A stretch of DNA of 64,000 nt from Lamellibrachia satsuma (GCA_033239005.1 BSQZ01000035.1:496001-560000); one strand, 5' to 3'; positions 13,781 to 26,850 are shown, counted from the first letter of the stretch. Numbers and translations are program-made. Notes: generated by a model not told the origin, from the sequence alone.

Positions 13781-13977
13781 ATAGACACATATGCACATTA
13801 TACATTATATATTTTTTAAATGCATTAAAAAAATTTGTTTAACTAATTAACTTACTTTACACAAAATTACATCAGATTCTGCACTTTGTTGATGCTAACC
13901 TTGGGTAAAATGCATTACTCTGGGGTGACTACAAACAGTGTGCTAAATGGCAATAACTTTTTGTTGTTCAATTTCAG

Positions 13978-14240
13978 ACAACCATGAAGATGATGTTGCC
14001 ACTGATGCCCCGGCGGGTGACAGTGATTGTGCTTCGACCTGTGACAGTGGCACCCCCAGTTTGTGTATGGAGCCACTTGTTAACACTACTCCAGCAGTTC
14101 CAGAGTCACTAGAGCTGAAGAACTCCGCCAGCCATGGAAGTACTGTGTGGACTCGAGAGAGGATCCCCACTGGGACAATGTTTGGCCCCTTCTTAGGCAA
14201 TCTCTGCCAAGTTCTCAGTGAAGAAGGCGTAGCTTGGGAG
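13978..14240 (+). CDS. PR-domain zinc-finger gene, internal exon A (acidic leader and N-terminal half of PR domain)
   Basis: This internal exon encodes about 87 residues. It is preceded by a pyrimidine-rich tract ending in ttcaatttcag and followed by the donor GGGAG|gtgagc. It begins with the last two bases of a split codon (phase 1) and ends in phase 0. An in-frame stop lies just upstream in the intron, and the ATG at 13947 is intronic, so it is not the start. The first ~35 residues are acidic and Ser/Thr-rich (HEDDVATDAPAGDSD). From about residue 40 the PR-domain start appears: PESLEL, then VWTRERIPTGTMFGPFLG, and the exon ends EEGVAWE. The pattern of a basic residue, IP.GT and FGPF.G is the hallmark of the PR (SET-related) domain. 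Family knowledge: PRDM and FOG/ZFPM proteins are nuclear chromatin regulators or GATA cofactors. Which subfamily this is remains undecided; the PESLEL to FGPF spacing suits both. The upstream exon was not found. Confidence 0.85.
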
Positions 14241-15696
14241 GTGAGCACTTATTTTTTAATACCCAATGTTCCAAGCTGTGAGACGTTTATCCACAAAATG
14301 TGTTATTATTCAATTTGTGTATTTCGAGATAAATCTTTTTTGTTGCGCGTTATTAGGCGATAGTCAATAGTGTGGCATATATTTACCTCCACCGCCATCA
14401 ACTTAATGGCGACGCAAAATCACTAACAGCTCAATTTATGTGATTTTGATGTTTGTTCATGTGTCCTACTATCTACTTGGTTTTTAACTTAATTAATTTA
14501 GAGATATACCAATAAAGTAGTCATGCTTATTTTGCAGATTTTGACCTGTGCCATTAAAAAAGATAAAAGATAATTATCTTGAGGTTTTTATTACCGAGGT
14601 CAACTGCAACCAGTGAACCTTTAATATACACAATTTATTGACAGTGGACACTTTTTAGACATACACATATGTGTGTAAAGTACGATGAATTAGTGACTGC
14701 GATTGACTGACAGGACCTGAGGACCGACACTTACTTTTTAGACATGTAGTTGCCTGTATGCTTTGTGAGCGCTTGCTGGAATGTTATGTATCCTCCGTGA
14801 CTATATAACAGGTGCAGATTTTTATCTGGGAGATACTCTCCTGGAAGATATGTTTCTCCCTTCAAAAGATTTGATTGCTGTGTCTGTTTCAAGCGATATT
14901 GCTCCTTCTGAAATCTGCCACTTCTTATCTATGGGATGGTGATAGTTTATCCCACTGCCAGAGTGGGATGTTTCCCTTTCCCTGGATCACCTATCATGTT
15001 TTGATGAAGTCTTGTTTGTAAGTTGAGGGCCCAGGTGGCAAGGCTCCTGTAGGGAGATATGATTAAGGTGCCCTGAAGATGGGAAGGTCTTGTTAAAGGG
15101 CTGATGGGAACTTTGATGGGAATGTCAGGTATGGATACAGAAGACCCTGATAATGTTATTGGCCTGAAATTGGCTGGTTTTGTTATTTAGGTCAGATTGA
15201 CCTAAATGTGGTTAAACATACAAAGCCTGATCATTTAAACATTACATCTTGTTACATCGTTATAAACTATATCTATTCTAACGTTTTAATGAACCTTATT
15301 TTTTCATATAATTTAACCATCATCTGTTTAGTTTGAATATTTCGACTTGAATATAATGTTTACATTGCAAGCGGAGTGGCTAGGTAAACATATTCATAAA
15401 CATTAAATTACAAAATTGCATAACAAAAATTGTGGTCAATTAAAACACATGCAAATGGTTGAGGTGTTAGATTAAATATAGTTTATATGTTATTACATAA
15501 TTTTGCAATAAAAAGTGATGTGATTTAAGGTTAACCATGTGCATTGTAGTTGCCAATAGAAGTGTATTTGCCAAAAGGGTAAACATTTATTTTTCTTATT
15601 AGTTTATAATGTATATATAAAAACGCTCAAATAAATATTTTGTCATACATAAGCAGAACTTTTGCAGTGGAAATTATCTTTACTGCATCAATTTAG

Positions 15697-16279
15697 TAAC
15701 ACAATATTTTCTCTCTGGATCTTCATGGTCCGTCTGGCCATTTCGTTGGAAAAACATCACTGTATGTCAACAATACTCTGGTAAAAGCTATGCTTTCAGA
15801 CATATCTAATACAATCTGTTGTGGATGTAGAGACACAGACTATAGGGCGGCAAAGAAACTCTAATTTCCATCAGACGGTCTCCTACTTGGGTGCATCTTC
15901 ACGACTTAACTTTTTGCCACTTTATCATCAAACACAGCGGCGAGGAGAAATGGATAGAAGACCCACTTGAACACAGATAATGGTTACTTCAAGGCCTGCA
16001 TGGAATGCTGGAGGCATCGTCTGTTCACTAAAGATTCACCCAAGTGTGGTGTGTGTATTGGCAGAAGTTTGTAGTTGAGTTTTCGGTCACACATTTTGGA
16101 GGTAAACTACAATGGCGTGTGATCTGTACAGTGTGGCACATTTGGTACATCGTCAAATGGATGGGACTTATGAGGAGCAGGAAGATGATCTGGCCAGATT
16201 AGTCCAAGAGAAGATAAGTTTGGTCTTCCATTTTCTAGAATGGAAGCCTACAATAGCTCAGCTCGGCCATCGAAAATAG
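15697..16279 (+). pseudogene. Coding-looking relic of unknown origin
   Basis: Three plus-strand stretches have a protein-like composition. 15718-15861 reads DLHGPSGHFVGKTSLYVNN and continues to CCGCRDTDYRAAKKL, then a stop. 15976-16074, in the same frame, reads NGYFKACMECWRH and then DSPKCGVCIGRSL, then a stop; its CxxC-x15-CxxC layout recalls a zinc ribbon or treble-clef fold. 16112-16279, shifted by +1, is a complete 55-codon ORF from MACDLYSVAHLVHRQ to a stop after QLGHRK. The stops and the shift suggest one broken coding sequence, either a retroposed gene or a transposon fragment. I do not recognise the family. It could also be chance; the flanks are ordinary AT-rich intron. Confidence 0.3.
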
Positions 16280-16829
16280 TGTACAACTAAGTATGTTACC
16301 AAGTGAAAATAAAATTATCAATCGATAGTATTAGTAAGTCAGGAATTTCAGTAGGGATTTTTTTGTTGGCCAGTAAACTAAATCAGGAAAGCCTTAATTA
16401 TGTAGTTTATGTTACATGTAGATTTAGAAATGCCTGTCTTTCTGGTGTGATAGACTTCCACCTTTACTTGTTTAGCCCATGGCTTGTTAGAGTTATTTGT
16501 CTCAGGCATTGTACAACTGTTGCTTTCTTTCAATTTTTATTTCTTATTTATTTAATCAGTATTTTTTAATCATTTTTTTTAATTTTCACAATAATTCTTG
16601 TTTTGTGTAGTTAACGAGTATGCCCTATACTATTGATTTCATGCAAAATCACCAATATTGTATATTTTACATATAAACTTGATAAAGAATAGAATCAAAG
16701 CCTTTATCGAAAGACAAAACATTTATGCAACATTTACATAAGTAAAAAGGTTTGCCAGTAAAATGACAAAACTTTTTTATTATAAACACTTCCAAAATAC
16801 ATATATATTTTGCTTGTAATTTGATACAA

Positions 16830-17870
16830 ACAATTGGTTGAGAAAGACTGCCACATACAATTGGTTGAGAAAGACTGCCACATACAATTGGTGGAGAAAG
16901 ACTGCCACATACAATTGGTTGAGAAAGACTGCCACATACAATTGGTTGAGAAAGGTTGCCACAAACAATTGGATGAGAAAGACTGCCACATACAATTGGT
17001 TGAGAAAGACTACCACATGCAATTGGTGGAGAAAGACTGCCACATACAATTGGCTGAGAAAGACTACCACATACAATTGGTTGAGAAAGACTACCACATA
17101 CAATTGGTTGAGAAAGACTACACATACAATTGGTGGAGAAAGACTACCACATACAATTGGTTGAGAAAGACTACACATACAATTGGTTGAGAAAGACTAC
17201 CACATACAATTGGTTGAGAAAGACTGCCACATACAATTGGTGGAGAAAGACTACCACATACAATTGGTTGAGAAAGACTGCCACATACAATTGGTGGAGA
17301 AAGACTACCACATACAATTGGTTGAGAAAGACTACACATACAATTGGTTGAGAAAGACTACCACATACAATTGGTTGAGAAAGACTGCCACATACAATTG
17401 GTGGAGAAAGACTACCACATACAATTGGTGGAGAAAGACTGCCACATACAATTGGTGGAGAAAGACTACCACATACAATTGGTTGAGAAAGACTGCCACA
17501 TACAATTGGTTGAGAAAGACTACCACATACAATTGGTTGAGAAAGACTGCCACATACAATTGGTGGAGAAAGACTACCACATACAATTGGTTGAGAAAGA
17601 CTGCCACATACAATTGGTGGAGAAAGACTACCACATACAATTGGTTGAGAAAGACTGCCACATACAATTGGTGGAGAAAGACTACCACATACAATTGGTT
17701 GAGAAAGACTGCCACATACAATTGGTTGAGAAAGACTACCACATACAATTGGTTGAGAAAGACTGCCACATACAATTGGTTGAGAAAGACTACCACATAC
17801 AATTGGTTGAGAAAGACTGCCATATACAATTGGTTGAGAAAGACTACCACGTACAATTGGTGGAGAAAGA
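16830..17870. repeat. 27-bp minisatellite, ~39 copies, with 54-bp higher-order repeat
   Basis: The unit is acaattggttgagaaagac followed by taccacat or tgccacat, about 39 copies. A few 26-bp units lack one C (near 17118, 17172 and 17331). Because 27 is a multiple of 3, several frames stay open on both strands for hundreds of bases (for example the nonapeptide VEKDYHIQL on plus). The frames break at the 26-bp units, which indicates no coding constraint. Confidence 0.95.
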
Positions 17871-17935
17871 TTGAACTATAATACATCATAACACATTTTT
17901 GTAATTGAACTATAATATATCATAACACATTTTTA
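17870..17935. repeat. 34-bp direct duplication
   Basis: attgaactataatacatcat plus acacatttttgta is repeated once immediately downstream, with one substitution and a slightly shorter end. It abuts the 27-bp minisatellite. Confidence 0.85.
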
Positions 17936-18597
17936 GAAAAGTGTGTATGAAATAACAATTACAGTTGTAGTCAAGTTTGCAAGAAAAACAGTTTACTGTA
18001 TTAAAGGTTTGACAGAGTTGATGGGAATTAAAGACACATATCATTGAAAGTACTGCAGAGATTCCAGCCTATTTACCAGGCATGACTATGAGAAACAAGA
18101 TGATGTGTTTCAATTTAGTATTCCTCTGGGATGGATTATGTCATTCACACTTCATTTAGCATTACCCTTCCCTGCACTGCTCTGAACCCAGGAAGACTGG
18201 CTTTATTTCTTCACCCTATCATTAGGATAGACTTGGGGTATCTGTGGGAAAACCATTCAGGTGGATTCTTTTCACAGGTTTTGTGATGCCTCTTTTCATT
18301 TCAACTTCTACACAGTACACAGTTGGGTGATAGAATAATTTGCAAAACCAGCATGAGAAATATTGCAAGAAAGGGTTCACTGATGCATCAGAAACAATAC
18401 AGATATCCTGCTTCAACACAAATATAACTGTTTTATGCTTTATTCAGGGCCTGTGAAAGTGGCATGGTTATAATGCCTGGTCCCCAGGCTAAAGTTCACT
18501 GCAGAATGTGAGTTTGCTTTGCTTGTGCTCACTCTGGTCACTAATTAGGCTGCTCTGGTCAGGTAGAACACAGTAACCACAGAACAACAGTTGACTT

Positions 18598-18796
18598 ATT
18601 TAATCTGTTGGCTGTGACCTCAAATGATATGTAAGTATGTGTGAATAGAAAAGTAAATTATATGTATATAAACAAAGAATATCATGTATATATAAAAGTA
18701 AAGTATATGTATATAAAATAATAACTTAACTTTCTATATATATACTTAATTACAATTTATATATATATATGTGTGTGTATATATATATACATAGAC

Positions 18797-18844
<48 letters not shown>

Positions 18845-19010
18845 AATTATAATTATGTAAATATATGTATATAACAAGCATATGTTTATTATTTTACATA
18901 CATATACTTTACTTTTATATATATGATATTCTTTGTTTATATACATATAATTAACTTTTCTTTTCACACATACTTACATATCATTTGAAGTCACAGCCAA
19001 CAAATTAAAT
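18598..19010. mobile_element. AT-rich fold-back element with ~120-bp inverted arms
   Basis: The left arm (18598-18720) starts atttaatctgttggctgtg; the right arm (about 18887-19010) is its inverted copy, ending cacagccaacaaattaaat. Shared internal blocks include caaatgatatgtaagtatg and caaagaatatcat. The ~165-bp centre is mostly (TA)n and tatatg. The symmetrical unique-sequence ends argue for a MITE or fold-back insertion rather than simple microsatellite symmetry. No clear target duplication beyond ATTTAAT-like ends was found. Confidence 0.6.
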
Positions 19011-19069
19011 ATATATCAGAAAATAGCATTGGTAATTAATTTAAACAGTCATTGAATATATATGTATGT

Positions 19070-19076
19070 ATGTATG

Positions 19077-19148
<72 letters not shown>
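19070..19148. repeat. (TA)n / (TATG)n microsatellite
   Basis: tatgtatgtatgtatgtata followed by about 35 uninterrupted TA units. Confidence 0.95.
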
Positions 19149-19158
<10 letters not shown>

Positions 19159-19203
19159 TTAATATATAGTTAATTTAAATAGTCATTGATGGCCAACATT
19201 AAA

Positions 19204-19275
19204 ATAGAGTGATGCCCTGGGACTTGAGCCCCAGGAGCCTAAGTGGTAGACAAAACCACTATCCCATGTCCCTGT
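19204..19275 (-). repeat. tRNA-like sequence or SINE head
   Basis: The minus strand reads CATGGGATAGTGGTTTTGTC, then ACCACTTAGGCTCCTGGGG, then CTCAAGTCCCAGGG. A box A-like GGGATAGTGGTTTT is followed about 30 bases later by a box B-like GGCTCAAGTCC within a potential stem (CTGGG...CCCAG). It does not fold into a convincing full cloverleaf by eye, so a decayed tRNA pseudogene or a SINE head is likelier than a functional tRNA. Confidence 0.35.
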
Positions 19276-20702
19276 TCCTCTGTGTTCCCTGGGGATGAAT
19301 CATGGATACCTGTGTAAACAGTGGAAGGACACTTGGTCTATCTGTGTGTGAGATATCAGTAATCTTCTCCAATGTCTGCCCTGCCATTTACACACTCATA
19401 ACTGCCATGTGGCCAGCCTGTGTTCAAGTGTTCCTAGCCATAAACACAGTCACACCCTGCCCCCTGAAGTACCCCCTGGGGCACTGCAGGAGGTGGGTAC
19501 CATTTGGTTGGGTTAATGCCTAATGTCAGGTAGATTTTAAACAGAAGCTTTTTAGGTGTTGCTAAAGTGTTTAATTACATCACACTGAAGAGAAGTACAT
19601 GGAGGTAATGAGAGTCAGGGTTGCTGCCACACATCACAGCGTTTTATTGGTTCTCTAATGACTGTGTTGGGTGGTATTAGTGTTTCCTGATTCTAAGAAC
19701 ATGGGTTTTGCTCAGAAGGCAGATCTTCTGCCATCCACCAAGACCAAAACACCTCATCCTCATGTCCTCATGTTTTCATTTTCACTGCCATCAACAAAGA
19801 TAATTTGCATCTTCATCAATCACATTCTAAGCATCTGGATCACCATAGTAATCTTCATTATCATCACCATCATCATTGGCATAACCACCATCAAAATCAT
19901 CTTATACATATTATCACAATCATTATCATCATCATCATCATCATGTGTCATAAGGATGGGGACTGAGGGTAGAACTGAGTTGACCCCAGCCAGCTTGGAT
20001 GTCTCCCAGCTTGTGACACCAGGACAGCCACACCAGATCCGTGACGGCAGACAAGTGTCGAAAGATAACAGATATTGAATTGTCGGGTTAGATGTCATTC
20101 CGCTTCCTGTGAGCAGACACTGAGAGACATTGATGGGCACCCTCTCCCACTAAGCCCAGTCCCACAAATACCTTCCCCATCTCTTACAAGCCACACAATA
20201 AACTGCCGCCTGTTCCAAACCCTGATATCGCTCCCACAGATAGAATGCACCCGCATCGCCTCTTCCCAGACTAATTGGCGGAGACAGGGAATTGTGGGAA
20301 AGATAGCCACACGGATGTTCCGAAAATTCAACCATGTGTCTCAGTTGAAGGGCATCAGTACTGGCAGTGGAGTTAGTTCTCTGCCGCCAAGTCTTGGGTC
20401 CAACTAATGAGTGTCTGGGACTTCAACCATCTGACTCACCCAGAACCTTTCTCTTAATTCCAGAGAGGTTGTGGGTTTCTCATGACATTCTGGTATAGGG
20501 CAGTATTGAACTAATTGAGCTGCCTACTTCATCTGCCAGGGATGGGCACAGCGAATCGGGGCCATAAATTTGGGGGATGTGAACGTAGGTTTTCCACATT
20601 TGTAAATTTTTTCATATACTAGTTGGTGCCAATGAATAGAATTCAATGGAGGTACTGTGTCTTGATGTATTTGCTATACAGTATTGCAATTATTTGCGTA
20701 AT

Positions 20703-21508
20703 GGTGAGATAGTGAGAGGGAGACGGAGAGGCAGTGACAGAGAGAAAGGGAAAGGGAGAGGCAGTGGGAGAGGGAAAGGCAATGGGACATGGAGAGGGAA
20801 AGGGAGAGGGAAAGGCAATGGGACATTGAGAGGGAAAGGGAGAGGCAATGGGAGAGGGAAAGGCAATGGGACATGGAGAGGGAAAGGGAGAGGCAATGGG
20901 AGAGGGAAAGGCAATGGGACATGGAGAGGGAAAGGGAGAGGCAATGGGAGAGGGAAAGGCAATGGGACATGGAGAGGGAAAGGGAGAGGCAATGGGAGAG
21001 GGAAAGGCAATGGGACATGGAGAGGGAAAGGGAGAGGGAAAGGCAATGGGACATTGAGAGGGAAAGGGAGAGGGAAAGGCAATGGGACATGGAGAGGGAA
21101 AGGGAGAGGCAATGGGAGAGGGAAAGGCAATGGGACATGGAGAGGGAAAGGGAGAAGCAATGGGAGAGGGAAAGGCAATGGGACATTGAGTGGGAGAGGG
21201 AGAGGCAGTGGGAGAGAGAAAGGGAGAGATAGAGGCAGTGGCATGGGAAAGGGGAAGGCAGTGGGACATGGAGAGGGAAAGGGAGATGAAAAAGGAGAGA
21301 CATTGGAAGAAGAAGAGGGAAATGGAGAGGAAGACGGAAAGGGAGAGACAGTGGGAGAGGGATAGGAAATGGAAAAGAAGTGGCAGAGAGAAAGGGAAAC
21401 ATAGTGGGAGAGGGCAAAGGAAAGGGAGAGAGAAAGGGAAAGGCAGTGGAAGAGAGAGAGTGAAAGGGAGAGGCAGTAGGAGAGGGAAAGGGAGACGAGA
21501 GAGAGAGT
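20703..21508. repeat. Polypurine minisatellite (48-bp unit)
   Basis: An ~800-bp array of gggaaa, gggaga and ggcaatgggacatg blocks. The core (about 20760-21190) repeats a 48-bp unit made of a 30-bp ggcaatgggacatggagagg-type part and an 18-bp ggcaatgggagagggaaa part. The plus strand is almost all purine except for periodic c and t. Long open frames on both strands follow from the repeat and carry only low-complexity residues. Confidence 0.95.
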
Positions 21509-22718
21509 TGCCTTCAGTTTTGCTTTACTGCTAGTTTTCTCAGAGGGATCAATTGAAGCACTGTTGATACTATAAGTATTCCTGTTATAATATGAATTGA
21601 TCATCTATAGTAAAAATAGTGAAATTCTGTACTCCCTCTCTAGGTCAAACTCCCCATGTCTTCTCCTCTGTGGGTGCACTTCATGGCATACAGATTGGGT
21701 GTCTAAAATAAACATCCCAGATATGGGTATGATATATTTATGGGAGGATGGAAGATGTCTTCACGGTCTGTCGCCCCAAAGTAAACAAACTTCCTGCTGC
21801 AGTTGATACACAAACAGTGGGTAATCGGAGGAGGGAAAAAACCTTGACGGCAGGAGATGCTGCTCTCATAGCAAACACTTCCTATCTCTTTCAGCAGCCC
21901 AGTCTACAGGATGTGCCCCATCTGTCACTATCTCCAAGTGTCTGTGCATCTGTGTGAACCACAGTAATCACTTCATGTCTTGCACAGACTGTTTCTTGCT
22001 AATGAAGATTCCCACATTGTCTACACCCAGTGTCTGTTTAACTGGCTACATTATTGCTCTCCTCTTTTTCCCTGAAGTCCGGGGGGGGGGGCTGGCATCA
22101 ATACCAGTCATTGATTTTTGTTTTCGTTCTGTTACTGATCCTGTTTCATTGCCATCTCCACCACCCATTGCCACTCCTCCTATCTCTCTCTCTCTCCCCT
22201 CACACCCCACTCCCCCCAAATCTCTACGTATGATTAGTTAAAGCTGTGTGAGCCTAACACTCAATATTTAGTCTCTTGCCTTTAAAATGTCTACAGAAAT
22301 TGAAATGTGCCATTTTTGTTTTGTCCTGTCATTGTGTGAGGATATTAGTATAATTGTCTGAACCCTGGATGATCTTGCAGTGGCACATCATATTGGTTGG
22401 TTAATGGTAGAGACCATTACTCGTAGCAGTTTACAGATTTAGCCACTGTCTGTGATCTTTTCCTTCCATTCTTAGGCACTAAGTAGAAAGAACCAATGGC
22501 AATTAGTATCTTGACTGAAAAACATATCTTGAACTTCCTTCCCATATGTCAGTTGCTAAACAAATTGTGCACATTTTTTTAAACAAGATGAGATGGCAGC
22601 TTGAGTCGAATGCACCACACCTTGGCCCTCAGTTGAGCATTATATAACTGACCTACCTATCTGGTGAACATTTCTGTTCCCATACAGACATACCAGGTGT
22701 CATGCAAACTCTTGCTTT

Positions 22719-22822
<104 letters not shown>

Positions 22823-24357
22823 ATAGTACAACCTTTCCCATGCACTTTTGATTTAGAGCACAAAAATGCACTCAGCAACCACCGCTGAATTGTATATGAA
22901 GAGCATATGAAAGGAAAGATCAACAAGTATGGTTCCATTTACCAGATATCTAATCATATACGTGACACAAACATCTTGTCGGGAAGATGATATTAACATA
23001 CGGTAAACTGTATCATCTAAATATCATAGGACAGCTTTCAGCAGCGATCATCGGTCTAAATGTTCTGTCACTTTTAATCTGATGTGACTGACGTAGCGTG
23101 CAGGGTTAAACCTGGCTGATATCTTCTTACGTCATCACATGAGCATTATTTTGAAGCAAATCATTAGTGATTTTCATTGGTTAATTGGACATTGCAACAC
23201 TGAATTTAATAGTATTTATAACATTTTAGTTGGTTAAAAATAATACAGTCACAAAAACCCTTTACTACCGTGAACTTTCACCACTTAATATTTTTGAAAA
23301 TATAACATTACGCAATTAATTAAAATGTACTAGTTTTAAGACATATATTAATGTAATCAAGGACAGACCAATGTATCTTCTCCTTTGAAGGTGAAATATA
23401 ATATATACTACATCAATAAAGATTAAAACATGAAGAATAACGTTGTTAATTTAGATATACTTTCAAACAAAAAATTCAGAGAATTTGGGGCATTTTAATT
23501 ATATGAAATCTATATCAGTTAACCAGTGAAGCTCATTGCACATTCCCTTTAAACTCAGCTGATATCTTCTTACATCGTTACAAGAGCATTGTTTTAAATT
23601 AGGCTGGAAAACTTGTGTCAGTGTGAGAAGGAATGTAACTATATGTGACTAGGACTAGAACTGCTGGAGTGTCACATACTGTCAGCTTGACAGATTGTGT
23701 AATCGTCCCATGTGACCCATGACACTCCACTGTCACATGTGACACGTGACGGTGACAACTTGTTGTTGCAAGGCGATACCGATTACAGGATGCACACTTT
23801 TTGTAAAGCTTGTTATCTCTGCGGTTTGGGTGAGGGTTGTGGAGAATGGAAGCATCCATGTCATCTCTTGTAAGGTGGAGAAATAGCATGGATTTGTAGA
23901 TGTGCCATAATAATAATGAACATTTATTTTTTATTCACAATAAACCTTATAGAATATACATTTTATCTTCGAAAGGGTCATGATTTTAAAACATAATTTT
24001 ACAGGAAATTAGTTTAATGATGAGTAAATTTTTTTATTGTGGTATTTTACACAATGTCATGAACTCTGATTGGAAAGAACCCCAGTACATGGAACAGTGG
24101 ATGTGAGTCACAAAATTAAACTCTCATTTAACTCTCATTTAAAATTTCAACTCTAGGACTGGTCTAGTGAACTACAATAGTTTGGAAAGTAAAAATTTAT
24201 AATTTAATTTATCATATAATTTCCTTGTCACATTATGGAGTGGTAAACAATTATTGCCTAATGGGCCTGGTTCAAATGGAATATGGCAAAAACCTTCCTC
24301 CTTTTGACAATAAATTCTAACCTTTAGAGGTCACATAAAACATTTCCTTCATATTCT

Positions 24358-24735
24358 CACCCACCACCACCGCCGCCACCACCAATAGAGATCCTCCACC
24401 ACCACCGCCATTAGGGATGCACAACCACCATCATTAGAAATTCACAACCACCACCTCTACCACAACCATTATGGATCCATCACCACCACCACCATAAATA
24501 GGGATCCACCACCACCACCATTAGAAATGTACGACTACCACCTCTACCACCACCATTATGGATCCATTACCACCACTACCATAAATATGGATCCACCACC
24601 ATTAGAAATTCACAACCACAACTTCTACCACCACCATTATGGATCCATCACCACCACCACCATAAATAGAGATCCACCACCATTAGAAATTCACAGCCAC
24701 CACCTCCATGCACCACCACCATTAGGGATCCTCTA
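24358..24735. repeat. CCA-rich compound minisatellite
   Basis: Long units built from (CCA)n, ttatggatccatcacc, cataaatagggatcc and attagaaattcacaacc, present about three to four times with length variation. Every unit carries GGATCC sites. Confidence 0.85.
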
Positions 24736-26850
24736 CCTTCACCCCACCACCCCACCATGACAGCCTGGCAGCCACTAGTGTCCACAGATGCATCTCATAA
24801 CAGTGATAAGTGAAGACATCCAAGGCAGGACCTGTTATCAGAGTCATCAGTGGCACTGGGAAAAACACAGGATGGGGGAGTGAATGTCCCATCAGTCTGG
24901 GATGTTGGGAGACCAGAGAGGGAAATTGGACACAGGATGAAGCACTTGTTATGTATGCCCTCCCAGATAGAATAACATTCCAGAAGTCCCATGTGTATAA
25001 GTGTCAGCTATTGTAGTAATCCCCTTGTAAACAGGCACTTGTCCATTGAAAAGAATATGCAAAATGGCCAAGAAAAACACTATGTTAGCTGATTATGCGG
25101 TTGGAGCCCCAGAACCTTGGTTACTCTAGGGGGCAAGACAACTGTTTTGTCATCTTTTGATTGCTGAATATTCAAACATGCAGCACAGCAAATTGAAACT
25201 TGTCTAAGAGCAGTTATTATTTGAACATTACTGTAATTATATTTATTTGCAGTATATCACAGTGAAACAAATTCACCTTGTAGATAAATGACCTCAATAT
25301 TATGTTGTCCCAATGGTCAGTATTATGGACATTGCAACTTCTGTTAATTTTACATAGCTTCTACCTGTGCTACCTGCACAACACCTGCCGTACATAGCAT
25401 GAAGTGCATTAACACCTAAGATTCCCAGACATACCACACAGAGAAACCTGACTATGGCTACATAAACAATTTGCTACTATACTAATTTAGGCCTATCATG
25501 TAAATATGTACCAGTTTGAATGATTGTAAAGTATGGAGATGGAAGACAATTTTATATTCAGGGCATAGCACACTGTTGGTATATTAAACAAATAATCTTT
25601 GAATTAGTGAATAAATAGTTGCAGTCAACAAAGGCTGGTGCTGAAGTTTTCCCTTTTAGTATCAAACATTTCACATTATGTAGGAAAAAGTCTCTGTTTC
25701 GGAACAGAAGAGAGTGTCAATGGTGATTAAACATAAATCTGCAATAACAGACCATGCAGGCAGGAACATTTGCATCAAAGACTGGGAGGGGACAAAAGTG
25801 ATTGACAGAGTGTAACAGAAATGCAAGATGGATCAAAGAGGCTATATGGATCCGAAAGACAACTCCAGTCATGAATCCAGACAAGGGGGGATATAGACTG
25901 AGTGACATATGGGACGGCATGCTTACCAAGACAACCGGTTAGCAGAGGAAGAACTTGCTGTCCCAGAATTCCTGATGAAAGCTGCCGATGGTAGTCGAAA
26001 CATTGAGTAAGTAATAAAAATAGTAATTCAAAGATATTACAAACTATCCAAAAGGTGACAATAGTTATGTGTTTCAAGTTTGACTAATTATGGTTTTCAT
26101 GTTGACATGGAAGTTTGTTTTCAACAATACACTGAATGCTGGCATGATACAAAAAAGTCTGGTTGCTGTGGCATAACTAACGAATATGCAGTGTTTTGGC
26201 AAACCCAGAAATTCTTGCACTCAAAAGGTCATGGTACTTATATAATTCACACATTTAATCCATAAAGGAAGCATGGCTAAAATCAAGTCCAATCAATTCA
26301 AGGTGAACTAAGTAGTCCAAACAAACTACTAAATCAGCGAAGTGTCGGTAGTTTGTACAGTGGACAAAGTTGGCTTATCAATGACAATCTTACAGTATTG
26401 TGCTTTTATTGTTGGCATACATACACTATCCCTTTCCATGTATCTATCTGTGTTTATACCTGACCCAGGCAGATAATTTTATCCATTCTTTGTATAAAGG
26501 CATGAGAAAGAACTGTTGTACCTGTTTTGCAATGTAAAAACAGTGGTTTTACAAAGTGCGAAATGTCCCATGTGCAACATCCTTTCTGGATGTTCAACAA
26601 TTGGATATTTTGGTACCAGACACTCCCCTACCACTTTGCTGGCCCCTGTACACTTTGCCGGCCCCTGTACACTTTGCCCTATCCACAGACACAAGTCACC
26701 CTTTACTGCCCCCATCAAATGGTGGCATCTCCATTGTCTGTCATAGCCCAAGGTCATCTGTGTTATCTGTCTGGGTGAGCTCCTTGGGTTTTCTCCTTCC
26801 CCTTGAATACTGGGGCAGAAACAGTTTGTCTGCCTTGTAGACCTTGCAAG

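Larger units (their letters stand above)
1..13977 (+). other. Upstream intron (or 5' flank) of the PR-domain gene
   Basis: Because exon A begins with a split codon, a preceding exon must exist. I could not identify one here with both splice sites and a coding look, so this is probably intron throughout. Listed separately are tandem repeats, a LINE relic and a fold-back element. In 1-1000, 2700-6290, 7930-8925, 9530-12400 and 12950-13710 I see only AT-rich unique-looking sequence. The segment 10080-10450 is richer in CpG than its surroundings (for example atcgcgcccc near 10350), but it has no start codon context, TATA box or splice donor that I could defend. Confidence 0.6.

Noticed and set aside
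13947..13977. ATG at 13947 as the start of the gene
   Set aside because: It lies inside the polypyrimidine tract and acceptor of exon A, just after a stop, and is best explained as intron.
17183..17881. 232-codon plus-strand frame and the 185-codon minus-strand frame over the same bases
   Set aside because: Both arise because the 27-bp minisatellite unit is a multiple of three without stops in several frames. Frames break at 26-bp units and there is no splice or start context.
20646..21604. Frames of up to 304 codons on both strands
   Set aside because: Low-complexity products of the polypurine minisatellite (GKGRGN or PFPLPL repeats), open on both strands at once.
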